Shown piece after piece: positions 45,105 to 53,586 of a stretch of DNA of 64,000 nucleotides. The position numbers and the translations under genes are program-made. Below the pieces are notes generated by a model. The model saw nothing but the letters and a program-made list of their open reading frames with translations, had not been told where the DNA came from and made no database searches. Each line of letters opens with the position of its first letter. Position 1 is the first letter of the stretch. Source of the stretch: Cyanobium sp. ATX 6F1 (GTDB lineage: Bacteria > Cyanobacteriota > Cyanobacteriia > PCC-6307 > Cyanobiaceae); the NCBI RefSeq assembly GCF_024346315.1, contig NZ_JAGQCS010000004.1, forward strand, positions 186,001-250,000, read 5' to 3'.

Positions 45105-47275
45105 GCATCGGCAGTGACAGGCAGCTCAAGGTCGTCCTGTTCAGCGACGTTGTTGACTCCTCGGAGCGGATCTTTGCCGATGAACTGATTGCCGTTCAGC
45201 ACATCAAGACCGATCTCTCTTTGATCAAAGATGCCATCCAGAGCCATGGGGGCAATCTGGTCAAGTCGCTCGGCGATGGGGTGCTGGCCACGTTCGATGC
45301 CCCCACCCAGGCGCTCGAGTTCGTCCAAGACGCCGTAGAGCAACTCGTAGGCCAGCGAGGAGGGCATTCTTTGCAGCACCGCTTCGGCATCCACGTGGGC
45401 GAGATCTATGCCAATGGCGATGACATCATCGGCCAGGGAGTGCACCTGGCCTCCAGGCTTCAGACGATCGCCCCGCCCAACGGAGTCGCTTTCTTGCAGT
45501 CCACCTATGAAATGGTGGACAGCGAGTTCCGTCAACGGGCACGGTCGATGGGGCTGGTCCCGCTGGCGGGCCTGCCTGCTCCGGTGATGTGTTATTCCAT
45601 CGCCGAGAAGCAGCTTCTCAGCGATCGGGCTGTCGCGCCTCGTGATGGGAACACCATTGAGAATGTGCTGGCTGGTTCTCCTTACCACCTGGAGCGTTCC
45701 CTGGGGCGGTCACCCGGAAGCCGCACCTATCTGGTCAAGGATCCGAATAGGGACCGGCATGCGGTGCTCAAGTTGTTCCCTGGAGATCGGGAACAGCTGG
45801 CCGCCATGGAATTGGAAGCCGCCTGCCTGGATCGGTTGCGCCATCCCCGCATCCCCCGCTCACTCGACGGCTTCATTCGTGCTGGCCAGTACTGCCTTTT
45901 GCAGGAATGGATTCCCGGTCCCTCCCTGGATGGGTCGTTCGACTACCTGCGCAAGAAGCAGCGTCTTTCTGAACTGCTGCGTCAGGTTCTGGAAGTTCTG
46001 GAAGTCACCCACTCGGCCGGGATCCTGCACGGTGATCTCCACCCCGCCAACCTGATCCCAGACGCGGACTCGGGGCAGCTGTTCGTGGTGGATTTCTCGC
46101 TGATCAAGTCCAGGGCGGGGAGTTCCTCCTTCATCCTCCCCACTCCAGAATCATTCCCTTCTGGGGAGACCGAACAAGCACAAGCCGCAGGCGTCACTTC
46201 TCGTTCGTTCTTCAGCCCACCAGAGCTGATCCGTTTCGGGCGGATCTGGGCAGGAGTTGATCTTTACGGACTCGGTGTGACCGCACTGGCTCTTTACAGC
46301 GGCCGGCCGCCGGGAGAGCTGTACGACCAGGATATCGGCGGCTGGAACTGCGGCGATCTCGACCCGGAAGTGATGGCATGGCTTTCGCCGCTGCTTGAGG
46401 AGTCACCTGGGCGCCGCATCCACTCCGCGGCCGATGCCCTGCAACGTCTCGACCGACCGCAATCCGCACTGATTGAGCCTGCCCATCCACCGCAGCAGGT
46501 TGTGATCGAGGCTGCCGATTCAGCTCAACAGGGTGTGATCGAGAAATCCAGGCTGGTGGCCGCTCTTGCCAGGACCTACGGACCGGTCGTTCAGTTGCTC
46601 CTGGACAGCTGGCCCTCGGTCATTCCGTTTTCACGTGAGGCGACCCTGCGCACCAAGCTGGAGGACTGCGGCATGCGTGCCGAGGACATTGAGCCGGCTT
46701 TGGCTGCCGCTTCCATTCGCCCGGTGCCTGCACCAACAGCACCAACCGCAACGGTTTCTGCGGAATCTGTTGCTGGCGTTTGCGAGCGAGAGAGGGAAAT
46801 TTTGCTGTCCGTTCTGCGCCGTTCGATTGGGCCTGTCGCCGATCTGCTGCTCACACCGGAACTCATCGCCAAATTGATGCTTGGTGATCAGACTGTCTCT
46901 GCCACCCTGTCAGGCAACCACCTCCAGGATGAGGCCATTCAAGAATTGCTGGAAGTGGCGCGTCAGCTCAGAGAACGGCAGGCCCCCGTCCCAACCCCCC
47001 TGGCCTCGCGTCCCACAACTGAAGTCGTTGACGTCAATGGGCCGATCACTCCTCAAGTTGAAGTGGAGCCACCAGGAGGACCCGACGATGCCGTCCTGAG
47101 GCAAGCCCTGCTCAAGGCCGTAGGACCCATTGGCGAGCAGATTCTCGAGCAAGTGCGTGACCTTCCCGTCGCGGAACGGGTGAAGGCCTGCGTCAGCCTG
47201 CTGCAGGACTTCGCCGTGGAGGCTCAGGTGATCAGCCGCCTCCAACACGACTGCAGCGCCCCCCCGACCGCCTGA
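45101..47275 (+). CDS. Class III nucleotidyl cyclase–protein kinase-like fusion
   Basis: 724 residues. N-terminal cyclase homology domain (about 9–170): metal Asp16 in VVLFSDVVDSS and Asp59 in KSLGDGV, purine-site Lys55 and Asp108, Arg119. The transition-state Asn is replaced by His115 (GQGVHLASRLQ). A kinase-like domain (about 195–455) has a degenerate Gly loop LGRSPGSRTYLV, Lys in HAVLKLF, catalytic-loop HGDLHPANLI, and DFS instead of DFG. C-terminally, two related helical segments (LARTYGPVVQLLLDSWP and LRRSIGPVADLLLTPE; a third, LLKAVGPIGEQILEQV) repeat. Whether either enzyme is active is open. Confidence 0.86.
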   Translation: MSIGSDRQLKVVLFSDVVDSSERIFADELIAVQHIKTDLSLIKDAIQSHGGNLVKSLGDGVLATFDAPTQALEFVQDAVEQLVGQRGGHSLQHRFGIHVGEIYANGDDIIGQGVHLASRLQTIAPPNGVAFLQSTYEMVDSEFRQRARSMGLVPLAGLPAPVMCYSIAEKQLLSDRAVAPRDGNTIENVLAGSPYHLERSLGRSPGSRTYLVKDPNRDRHAVLKLFPGDREQLAAMELEAACLDRLRHPRIPRSLDGFIRAGQYCLLQEWIPGPSLDGSFDYLRKKQRLSELLRQVLEVLEVTHSAGILHGDLHPANLIPDADSGQLFVVDFSLIKSRAGSSSFILPTPESFPSGETEQAQAAGVTSRSFFSPPELIRFGRIWAGVDLYGLGVTALALYSGRPPGELYDQDIGGWNCGDLDPEVMAWLSPLLEESPGRRIHSAADALQRLDRPQSALIEPAHPPQQVVIEAADSAQQGVIEKSRLVAALARTYGPVVQLLLDSWPSVIPFSREATLRTKLEDCGMRAEDIEPALAAASIRPVPAPTAPTATVSAESVAGVCEREREILLSVLRRSIGPVADLLLTPELIAKLMLGDQTVSATLSGNHLQDEAIQELLEVARQLRERQAPVPTPLASRPTTEVVDVNGPITPQVEVEPPGGPDDAVLRQALLKAVGPIGEQILEQVRDLPVAERVKACVSLLQDFAVEAQVISRLQHDCSAPPTA

Positions 47276-47344
47276 GCGGGCTGTCTGAGGGCGGCGCGGG
47301 ATGATCGCAGGCAACGCCCCAGGCCGCTTCGGCTCCCTCCCTCC

Positions 47345-49156
47345 ATGCTGCGCATCGCCCAGACGCTGACCCACCAGCTGCAGGAGGCGATCGAGCGGGC
47401 CTATCCCGAGGCGGCGGAGAGGGCGGCGGCGGCGGGGAATCTCCTGGACCCCCAGTTGGCCCCCGCCAGCAAGCCTGAATTCGGCGATTTCCAGGCCAAT
47501 GGGGCCCTTGCCCTGGCCAAGGGCCTGGGCCAGAGCCCCCGTGCCATTGCCACGGCCATCGTTGAGCAGTTGAAGGCCGATGCCGCCTTCACCGAGCTCT
47601 GCCAAGAGCCCGAGATCGCCGGCCCCGGCTTCATCAACCTCACCCTGCGGCCCGAGCGGCTGGCGGCGGAGCTGGCGGCGCGGCTGGGGGATCCCCGGCT
47701 GGGCGTGGGGCGGGCCCAGGCTCCGCAGGGGGCAGCCCTGGCGCCGGTGATCGTTGATTTCTCCAGCCCCAACATCGCCAAGGAGATGCACGTGGGGCAC
47801 CTGCGCTCCACGATCATCGGTGATGCCCTGGCCCGGGTGCTGGAGTTTCGCGGCCATCCGGTGCTCCGCCTCAACCACGTGGGCGACTGGGGCACCCAGT
47901 TCGGCATGTTGATCACCCACCTCAAGCAGGTGGCCCCCGAAACGCTCATCACCGCTGATGCGGTCGACCTGGGGGATCTGGTGACCTTTTACCGCGAGGC
48001 CAAGGCGCGCTTCGACGACGACCCGGCCTTCCAGACCACCGCCCGCGAGGAGGTGGTGAAGTTGCAGGGGGGCGATGCGGTGTCGCTCAAGGCCTGGGGA
48101 CTGCTGTGCGAGCAGTCGCGGCGAGAGTTCCAGCAGATCTACGACCGCCTCGACATCCAGTTGAGCGAGCGCGGCGAATCGTTCTACAACCCCTATCTGG
48201 CGGCTGTGGTGGCCGATCTGGAGGCCACCGGGTTGCTGGTGATCGACGACGGCGCCGGTTGCGTGTTCCTCGAAGGGGTGAAGGGCAAGGACGGCGGTCC
48301 GTTGCCCCTGATCGTGCGCAAGAGCGATGGCGGCTTCAACTACGCCACCACCGACCTGGCGGCGATTCGCTACCGCTTCGCCGCTCCCCCAGAGGGCGAT
48401 GGCGCCGGCCGGGTGATCTACGTGACCGATGCGGGCCAGGCCAGCCACTTCGCCGCCGTGTTCCAGGTGGCGGGTCGGGCCGGCTGGATCCCTGAAGGTG
48501 GCCGGCTGGAGCACGTGCCCTTCGGGCTGGTGCAGGGCGAGGACGGCAAGAAACTCAAGACCCGCTCCGGTGACACCGTGCGGCTCAAGGACCTCCTGGA
48601 TGAGGCGGTGGAGCGTGCTGAGGCCGACCTGCGCCGGCGTCTGGCGGAGGAGGGCCGCAGCGAGGACGAGGCCTTCATCGCCCATGGGGCCACCACCGTG
48701 GGCCATGCGGCGGTGAAGTACGCCGACCTGAGCACCAACCGCGGCACCAACTACCAGTTCAGCTTCGATCGCATGCTGGCCCTCCAGGGCAACACGGCCC
48801 CCTACCTGCTCTACGCCTTTGTGCGCATCCAGGGCATCGCCCGCAAGGGTGGCGCCCTGGAGGCCGCGGCGTTGGAACCTCTGGTGTTCGATCAGCCCCA
48901 GGAATGGGCCCTGGCCCGCCAGCTGCTGCAGTTCGATGCCGTGATCGCGGAGGTGGAGGAGGAGCTGCTGCCGAACCGACTCTGCGCCTACCTGTTTGAG
49001 CTCTCGCAGATCTTCAACCGCTTCTACGACCAGGTGCCTGTGCTCAAGGCCGATGGGCCCGCCCGCAGCTCGCGCCTGGCCCTCTGCCGCCTCACCGCCG
49101 ACACGCTCAGACTGGGCCTCGGCCTGCTGGGCATCCCTACCCTCGATCGGATGTGA
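47345..49156 (+). CDS. argS: Arginyl-tRNA synthetase
   Basis: 603 residues, full length. N-terminal Add-1 tRNA-binding domain; the class I HIGH motif as [14 protein letters not shown] after [11 protein letters not shown]; the insertion and KMSK-equivalent region ([24 protein letters not shown]); and the C-terminal all-helical DALR anticodon-binding domain ending [19 protein letters not shown] start. The stop overlaps the start of the hisC-like gene. Confidence 0.97.
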   Translation: MLRIAQTLTHQLQEAIERAYPEAAERAAAAGNLLDPQLAPASKPEFGDFQANGALALAKGLGQSPRAIATAIVEQLKADAAFTELCQEPEIAGPGFINLTLRPERLAAELAARLGDPRLGVGRAQAPQGAALAPVIVDFSSPNIAKEMHVGHLRSTIIGDALARVLEFRGHPVLRLNHVGDWGTQFGMLITHLKQVAPETLITADAVDLGDLVTFYREAKARFDDDPAFQTTAREEVVKLQGGDAVSLKAWGLLCEQSRREFQQIYDRLDIQLSERGESFYNPYLAAVVADLEATGLLVIDDGAGCVFLEGVKGKDGGPLPLIVRKSDGGFNYATTDLAAIRYRFAAPPEGDGAGRVIYVTDAGQASHFAAVFQVAGRAGWIPEGGRLEHVPFGLVQGEDGKKLKTRSGDTVRLKDLLDEAVERAEADLRRRLAEEGRSEDEAFIAHGATTVGHAAVKYADLSTNRGTNYQFSFDRMLALQGNTAPYLLYAFVRIQGIARKGGALEAAALEPLVFDQPQEWALARQLLQFDAVIAEVEEELLPNRLCAYLFELSQIFNRFYDQVPVLKADGPARSSRLALCRLTADTLRLGLGLLGIPTLDRM

Positions 49157-50316
49157 TGGTGAACGCGCGCCCCGAGGTGGAATCGCTCACGGCCTACAGC
49201 GCCCCGCTGGAGGGGCGCCGGGGGTTGCTGCGGCTGGATTTCAACGAGAACACGGTGGGCCCCAGCCCGGCGGTGGTGGAGGCGATCCGCGCCATCCCCG
49301 CCGATCACTACGCCATCTACCCGGAGTACGACGGCCTGCGGGAGGCGGTGGTGGCTTCGCTGAACTCAGAAGCTGGGTTGCCGGCGGAGCCGTCGCCAGC
49401 GGGAGGCCTCATGCCCGCCCAGGTGGGCCTGTTCAACGGCGCTGACGCCGCCATCCACGCCCTGTTTCACGCCTACGGCGCCCCGGGCGACACACTGCTC
49501 ACCACCAGCCCCACCTTCGGCTATTACAGCCCCTGCGCCCGCATGCAGGGCATGGCGATCGAGGCGATCCCCTACGAGGGACCCGCCTTCACCTTCCCCC
49601 TGGAGGCGATCCAGCTGGCCCTGGCGGCCGGGCCCCGGCTGCTGCTGATCTGCAACCCCAACAACCCCACCGGCACCCGATTGGCGCCGGAGCGGATCCT
49701 GGAGCTGGCGCGCTCAGCGCCGGGCACCCTGGTGGTGGTGGATGAGCTCTATGAGGCCTTCACCGGTGACAGCGTGCTGCCGCCGCTGCTGCGGGCGGCA
49801 GGTGTTGGCGGTGATCCCTTCGCGGCAGTGCCCAATCTGCTGGTGCTGCGCTCCCTGGCCAAAACCGCTGGTCTGGCCGGGTTGCGCATCGGTTTCGCGA
49901 TCGGAGCCGCCGGGGTGGTGGATCGGGTCAGCCGCGTCACAGGCCCCTACGACATCAACAGCTTTGCGGTCACCGCCGCCCGGGCGGCCCTGGCGGATTC
50001 GGCCTACGTGGACGCCTACGTGGCCGAGGTGCTGCGGGCCCGCGATTGGTTGGTGCAGCAACTGAATCGGGTCGGGGTGCGGCACCACGCCGACGGCGGC
50101 AACTACCTGTTGATCTGGCCCACGGCCCCAGCGGCCCGGGTGGAGGAGCGGCTGCGCCAGGCCGGCATCCTGGTGCGCTCGATGGCGGGCAAGCCCCTCA
50201 TTGATGGCTCCCTGCGGGTGAGCCTCGGCACCCTTGAGCAGATGCAGCGCTTCTGGGCGGCCTATGCCGCGATCGATGGGCTCAGCGCAGCACCAGCACC
50301 TGGGTGGCGTCGCTGA
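49156..50316 (+). CDS. hisC: Histidinol-phosphate aminotransferase-like PLP enzyme
   Basis: 386 residues of the class I/II aminotransferase family. LRLDFNENTVGPSP is the typical HisC opening, NGADAAIHALFHAYGAPGD the PLP-phosphate region, ICNPNNPTGTRLAP and VVVDELYEAF further motifs, and the PLP Lys is in RSLAKTAGLAGLRIGFAIG. Related enzymes act on other acceptors, so histidine biosynthesis is likely but not certain. The ATG overlaps the argS stop by one base; a GTG three bases earlier is also possible. The 3' end overlaps the converging gene by 35 bases. Confidence 0.85.
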   Translation: MVNARPEVESLTAYSAPLEGRRGLLRLDFNENTVGPSPAVVEAIRAIPADHYAIYPEYDGLREAVVASLNSEAGLPAEPSPAGGLMPAQVGLFNGADAAIHALFHAYGAPGDTLLTTSPTFGYYSPCARMQGMAIEAIPYEGPAFTFPLEAIQLALAAGPRLLLICNPNNPTGTRLAPERILELARSAPGTLVVVDELYEAFTGDSVLPPLLRAAGVGGDPFAAVPNLLVLRSLAKTAGLAGLRIGFAIGAAGVVDRVSRVTGPYDINSFAVTAARAALADSAYVDAYVAEVLRARDWLVQQLNRVGVRHHADGGNYLLIWPTAPAARVEERLRQAGILVRSMAGKPLIDGSLRVSLGTLEQMQRFWAAYAAIDGLSAAPAPGWRR

Positions 50317-51043
50317 GCTTGCCCGGTAGGCTCACCGAGCGGCCGACGCGCTTCACGGGCGTGCCCGCCAGGGCCTGCAGGAAGGGCTCGACACTGCCCT
50401 GGTCGCAGTCGGCCGGGGTCTTGCCGCTCACGTACTGCACGGGGATCACCCGGCGCGGTTGCAACTCCTTGACCACCGCCGCCGCCTCGGCGCCGTCGTA
50501 CACCTTCGCTCCGCCGCCGACGCCGATGATCAGCAGGTCGGGGCGGCCCAGGAGCACCTTGTCTTCGGGCCTGAGTGGGGCGGCGGTGCCGCCGATGTGG
50601 GCGATCTCCAGGCCCCCCTGCTTCCAGCGCCAGAGGGTGGAGGCGCCAAAGCGGCGGCCATCGAAGCGGTCGTGGGGCGAGGAAACACCCTCGATCCGCA
50701 GACCCCCCACCTTGTAGGAGCCAGGGCTGACCAGGAACTTGCCGCTGGCCACCGGCGCCCCCTCATCCAGCAGGCGGCTGCTGGCCAGGATCACATCGGC
50801 GCGCACGCGTGGTTCCGCCAGCCCGGCGGCGCAGGCCACCGCCTTGAAGGGGTTGATCAGCACCGTGGCGCCACCCCCCTGGATCAGCAGGGCACTGTGG
50901 CCGTAGCTGGTGACGTTCACCCCGCCACCCTGCTCGGCAGCGGCGGGTAGAGAACTGGCCCCGAAGGCCACCGCCGCCGCCAGGGAGCTGCCGCCCAGGG
51001 CTCCCGCACACCGGCGCAGCAGGGACAGGGGGGGAAGGGCCAT
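50282..51043 (-). CDS. Exported metallo-beta-lactamase-fold protein with lost metal motif
   Basis: 253 residues: a signal peptide (LLRRCAGALGGSSLAAAVAFG, Tat-like only weakly), then an UlaG-like MBL fold (NVTSYGHSALLIQGGGATVLINPFKA, GLRIEGVSSPHDRFDGRRFG, LEIAHIGGTAAPLRPEDKVLLGRPDLLIIGVGG, RRVIPVQYVSG). The HxHxDH metal-binding loop is replaced by ASSRLLDEG, so hydrolase activity is doubtful. It occurs as a conserved protein in related genomes. The ATG at 51043 gives the signal peptide; the frame stays open upstream. Confidence 0.78.
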   Translation of the reverse strand: MALPPLSLLRRCAGALGGSSLAAAVAFGASSLPAAAEQGGGVNVTSYGHSALLIQGGGATVLINPFKAVACAAGLAEPRVRADVILASSRLLDEGAPVASGKFLVSPGSYKVGGLRIEGVSSPHDRFDGRRFGASTLWRWKQGGLEIAHIGGTAAPLRPEDKVLLGRPDLLIIGVGGGAKVYDGAEAAAVVKELQPRRVIPVQYVSGKTPADCDQGSVEPFLQALAGTPVKRVGRSVSLPGKLSDATQVLVLR

Positions 51044-52457
51044 GGGGGTGTGGGGCGCCCGCTGACGCCTGCGGTGGCGCGAACCTAGCAGCGTTGCCCC
51101 GGTTGAGTTCAGGCCGGCGATCCGGTCGCGGCTGTGGTTGGTCCGGGGATGTTGGTGTGGAGTGGTCGAGAGAGACTTGGCTTGGTGACTGGACGAGGCG
51201 CAGAACAGGAGCATCGCCACGGTTGCCAGCAGGGTGGAGACCTGAACGTCCAGATCGGCACGATCGATGCTTTTCGAGATCAATGCGCGTGGGGATTCAG
51301 TATTGAAGGGATAAAGTTTGCTCCCCAGACGATAATCCCAAACAAAGCCATGGAGCCAAGGCATCAGCAGCAATCAAGCTTTTCGAGAAAAGCCATGCGT
51401 TTAGATGGTGGAATGCTTTCGCGAGCAGTTCGCTGAAGAGAGAAAAGCGTTATCGAAGTCGTGGAGGTTATGGGCAGGCGCGCTCCGCTCATCTTCCCTA
51501 CATGATTGGGCCCATGGGGACGATGGCCATCACGGTGCCCAAGGGATGATCAATCGGGGCATCGCTGAACGCGTGCCCATTTAGCAATTATTCGCATGGG
51601 TCGCTGAGCGGCACCGACCGCTGTCTTTGACTACTTTGCGAAAAATATTGCGTGATTGTGTTGATATGGCTTTCAGCCTGGAGCCCTGGTGTCGTGTAGA
51701 CATTGAGTCTAGCGAAGTAGCTTGAAACTGTATTGCTTCCCTCTCAGGTTATGGGAGATTGGCTTTGGATTCGATCGAGAACGAAGCCGGCCGAGTCTCG
51801 TGGGTAGGTGGTCAGCGCATTCCCTGAAATAGACAGAGCCCCAAATTCATGCCATTTTGCAGAACTTTCCCCGGGGATTTATATCCATTAAGTATCTTCC
51901 GACGTACTATCCTGTTGCTTCGCGGCAATCGAGTTCAATATTTTTACTCCAGGCTTCTGTTTGGTTGGCGAGCTATAGGATTCCATGGGGATTTATGGTT
52001 CCAACCTTGATGAGTTCTTGGACGTGCTCGGTCTGCTTCGGTAAGGCCCAGTCATTCGCCATGGGCGTCTTGTACATGAGGGCCAGATTGTAGATGACTT
52101 TTATATGCTATTTAGCTTCAAGTGCTTACTGTGAATTGTAATTTACTAGCGGTGGATTGAGGATTGACTTGTCGTTAGGGGTGCGTGCAGCGCCTGTAAT
52201 TCGATACCAATCGCGGCCCAAAGTGCTAGAAATCAGGGAATCCGTCGTTGCTTTGAGAGCATTATGACTGCCGGCATTGCACGAGTATGAAGCTCTTGGT
52301 GTGAATGATGGCTGTTTGTTAGTCGCTCCCATGGGGCATGCTCAATCCTTCCAAGGCCAGGCCTTGCCCAGTTGGCTGGATTGGCTTGATCGGCCGATGG
52401 CGAGCTGACCGATTGCATCGTCAGATGGCCATCGGCGCATGGAGCGGGATACGGGAA
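51044..52457. other. Gene-poor, AT-richer stretch with possible gene remnants
   Basis: About 1.4 kb with visibly lower GC than the flanking genes and no convincing coding region. Short open runs look protein-like: minus strand about 51150–51373 (DADLDVQV-like RADLDVQVSTLLATVAMLLF) and minus strand about 51977–52100 (YNLALMYKTPMANDWALPKQ). Both are bounded by stops and have no clear start, consistent with decayed genes. No terminal inverted repeats or transposase motifs were seen. Confidence 0.55.
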
Positions 52458-53207
52458 TTAAACAGGCAGAAGCTGATCAGAAGTGGTCGATTGGGCCCCG
52501 CCCAGGTTGCCGAGCGTGTTGAAATTACGCAGGGAGGCAAGGTGATGACAGATCATCTCGTAAACCCCAGAGCGCACCAATTCCAGCAGGGCCTCTGAGG
52601 AGAGGGTCAGCACCCTCGAGCGCTCGACGGTGTAGAAGCCGTTGATGGCTTTCGTCTGACCATTGGGGAGCTTGGCTTCAGCCTGCTTGGGTTCAAGCAA
52701 GTTGAGCTCCTTCAGTTTTTTGCAGATGACTTTGGTGCGCTGGTACTCAGCTTGAAACTGACTTAAGAAGCGCAAGATACCGTCGATGTATTCGCTTGCT
52801 TTGCCGTCGTCACCGATCAGGGCAATGCCCTCTTGGCTTTGGTTGAATCCGGGGTAGCTTTCATCAATGCAAAGATAGGCTTTCTCTTGATCGTCCGCTT
52901 GGGACAAGACGAAGGGGTAGCGGCGAATGAAGGCGGGGACATACTTGCCCTCCCAGTTTCCCTCGGGAGACAAGTATAGATTTTCTGATTGCTGCATGCC
53001 GAGCAGTATCACAGGCATGACTTCGTCCTCGCCGACAAAGACGATCGGGTAGTCGCCAGCAGCATTGAGAAACTCAATGGCCATCAGCGGCACAGCGTTG
53101 GTCGACTCGGTGAAGGAATAGTCCTTCACCGGGCTGATGTGCCAGTCCTTGTGGCGTTCGGCCGACAGGGGAATGATTTCGTTGTAGAAGAGGAGCTGGG
53201 TGGCCAT
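52458..53207 (-). CDS. SapC-family protein
   Basis: 249 residues. MATQLLFYNEIIPLSAERHKDW, VPLMAIEFLNAAGDYPIVFVG, KYVPAFIRRYPFVLSQ, CIDESYPGFNQSQEG and the helical RTKVICKKLKELNLLEP match SapC proteins, named for the Campylobacter fetus S-layer locus; their biochemical role is unknown. It has no signal peptide. GC is lower than the core genes. Lying just downstream of a giant surface/secreted protein gene on the same strand, it may take part in surface-protein biogenesis; that link is inferred. Confidence 0.88.
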   Translation of the reverse strand: MATQLLFYNEIIPLSAERHKDWHISPVKDYSFTESTNAVPLMAIEFLNAAGDYPIVFVGEDEVMPVILLGMQQSENLYLSPEGNWEGKYVPAFIRRYPFVLSQADDQEKAYLCIDESYPGFNQSQEGIALIGDDGKASEYIDGILRFLSQFQAEYQRTKVICKKLKELNLLEPKQAEAKLPNGQTKAINGFYTVERSRVLTLSSEALLELVRSGVYEMICHHLASLRNFNTLGNLGGAQSTTSDQLLPV

Positions 53208-53586
53208 AAAAATCTCTTTAACTTAATCATCTTAACCCGGCGTGGTCGCAGGGAGCTTGGCCTGGATTTTTGATCCGTTGTGTTGTCTGACCTGACCTTG
53301 ATGAGCGAGCAGAGTTGAAGTCGGGCATGATGCATGCGGCCATCAAGCTGTGCTCAAGCATCCGCTGCATGGGAGGAGTGTACGGAGTTTCTGGGCTCAG
53401 GCTTGTCTCGCTGACGGATAGGAAAGCTGCTTGGCTGACAGCGATATAGGAGTCTGGATTTAATTGCCAAGGGTAACTGATTTGGGCGCGATCGTGCCGC
53501 GTCTAACGCGACAAGAGCTGGTAACCCGTTTGGGGAAGTTGGTTTGATTGAAGTGCACAGGTCCCCGCAAGGATGCGTAAAAATTT
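53208..53586. other. Intergenic region between the giant protein gene and sapC
   Basis: 379 bases without a gene. It should hold the sapC promoter (minus strand; AT-rich AAAAATCTCTTTAACTTAAT just upstream of the sapC start) and the 3' untranslated end of the giant gene. No strong intrinsic terminator was seen, so read-through into sapC is possible. Confidence 0.5.

Noticed and set aside
51857..52093. 78-codon plus-strand open frame in the AT-rich island
   Set aside because: Irregular composition without homology-like motifs; the minus strand here looks more protein-like but is broken.
52338..52598. Plus-strand open frame overlapping the sapC end
   Set aside because: Overlaps the well-supported SapC gene antisense and has no motifs of its own.
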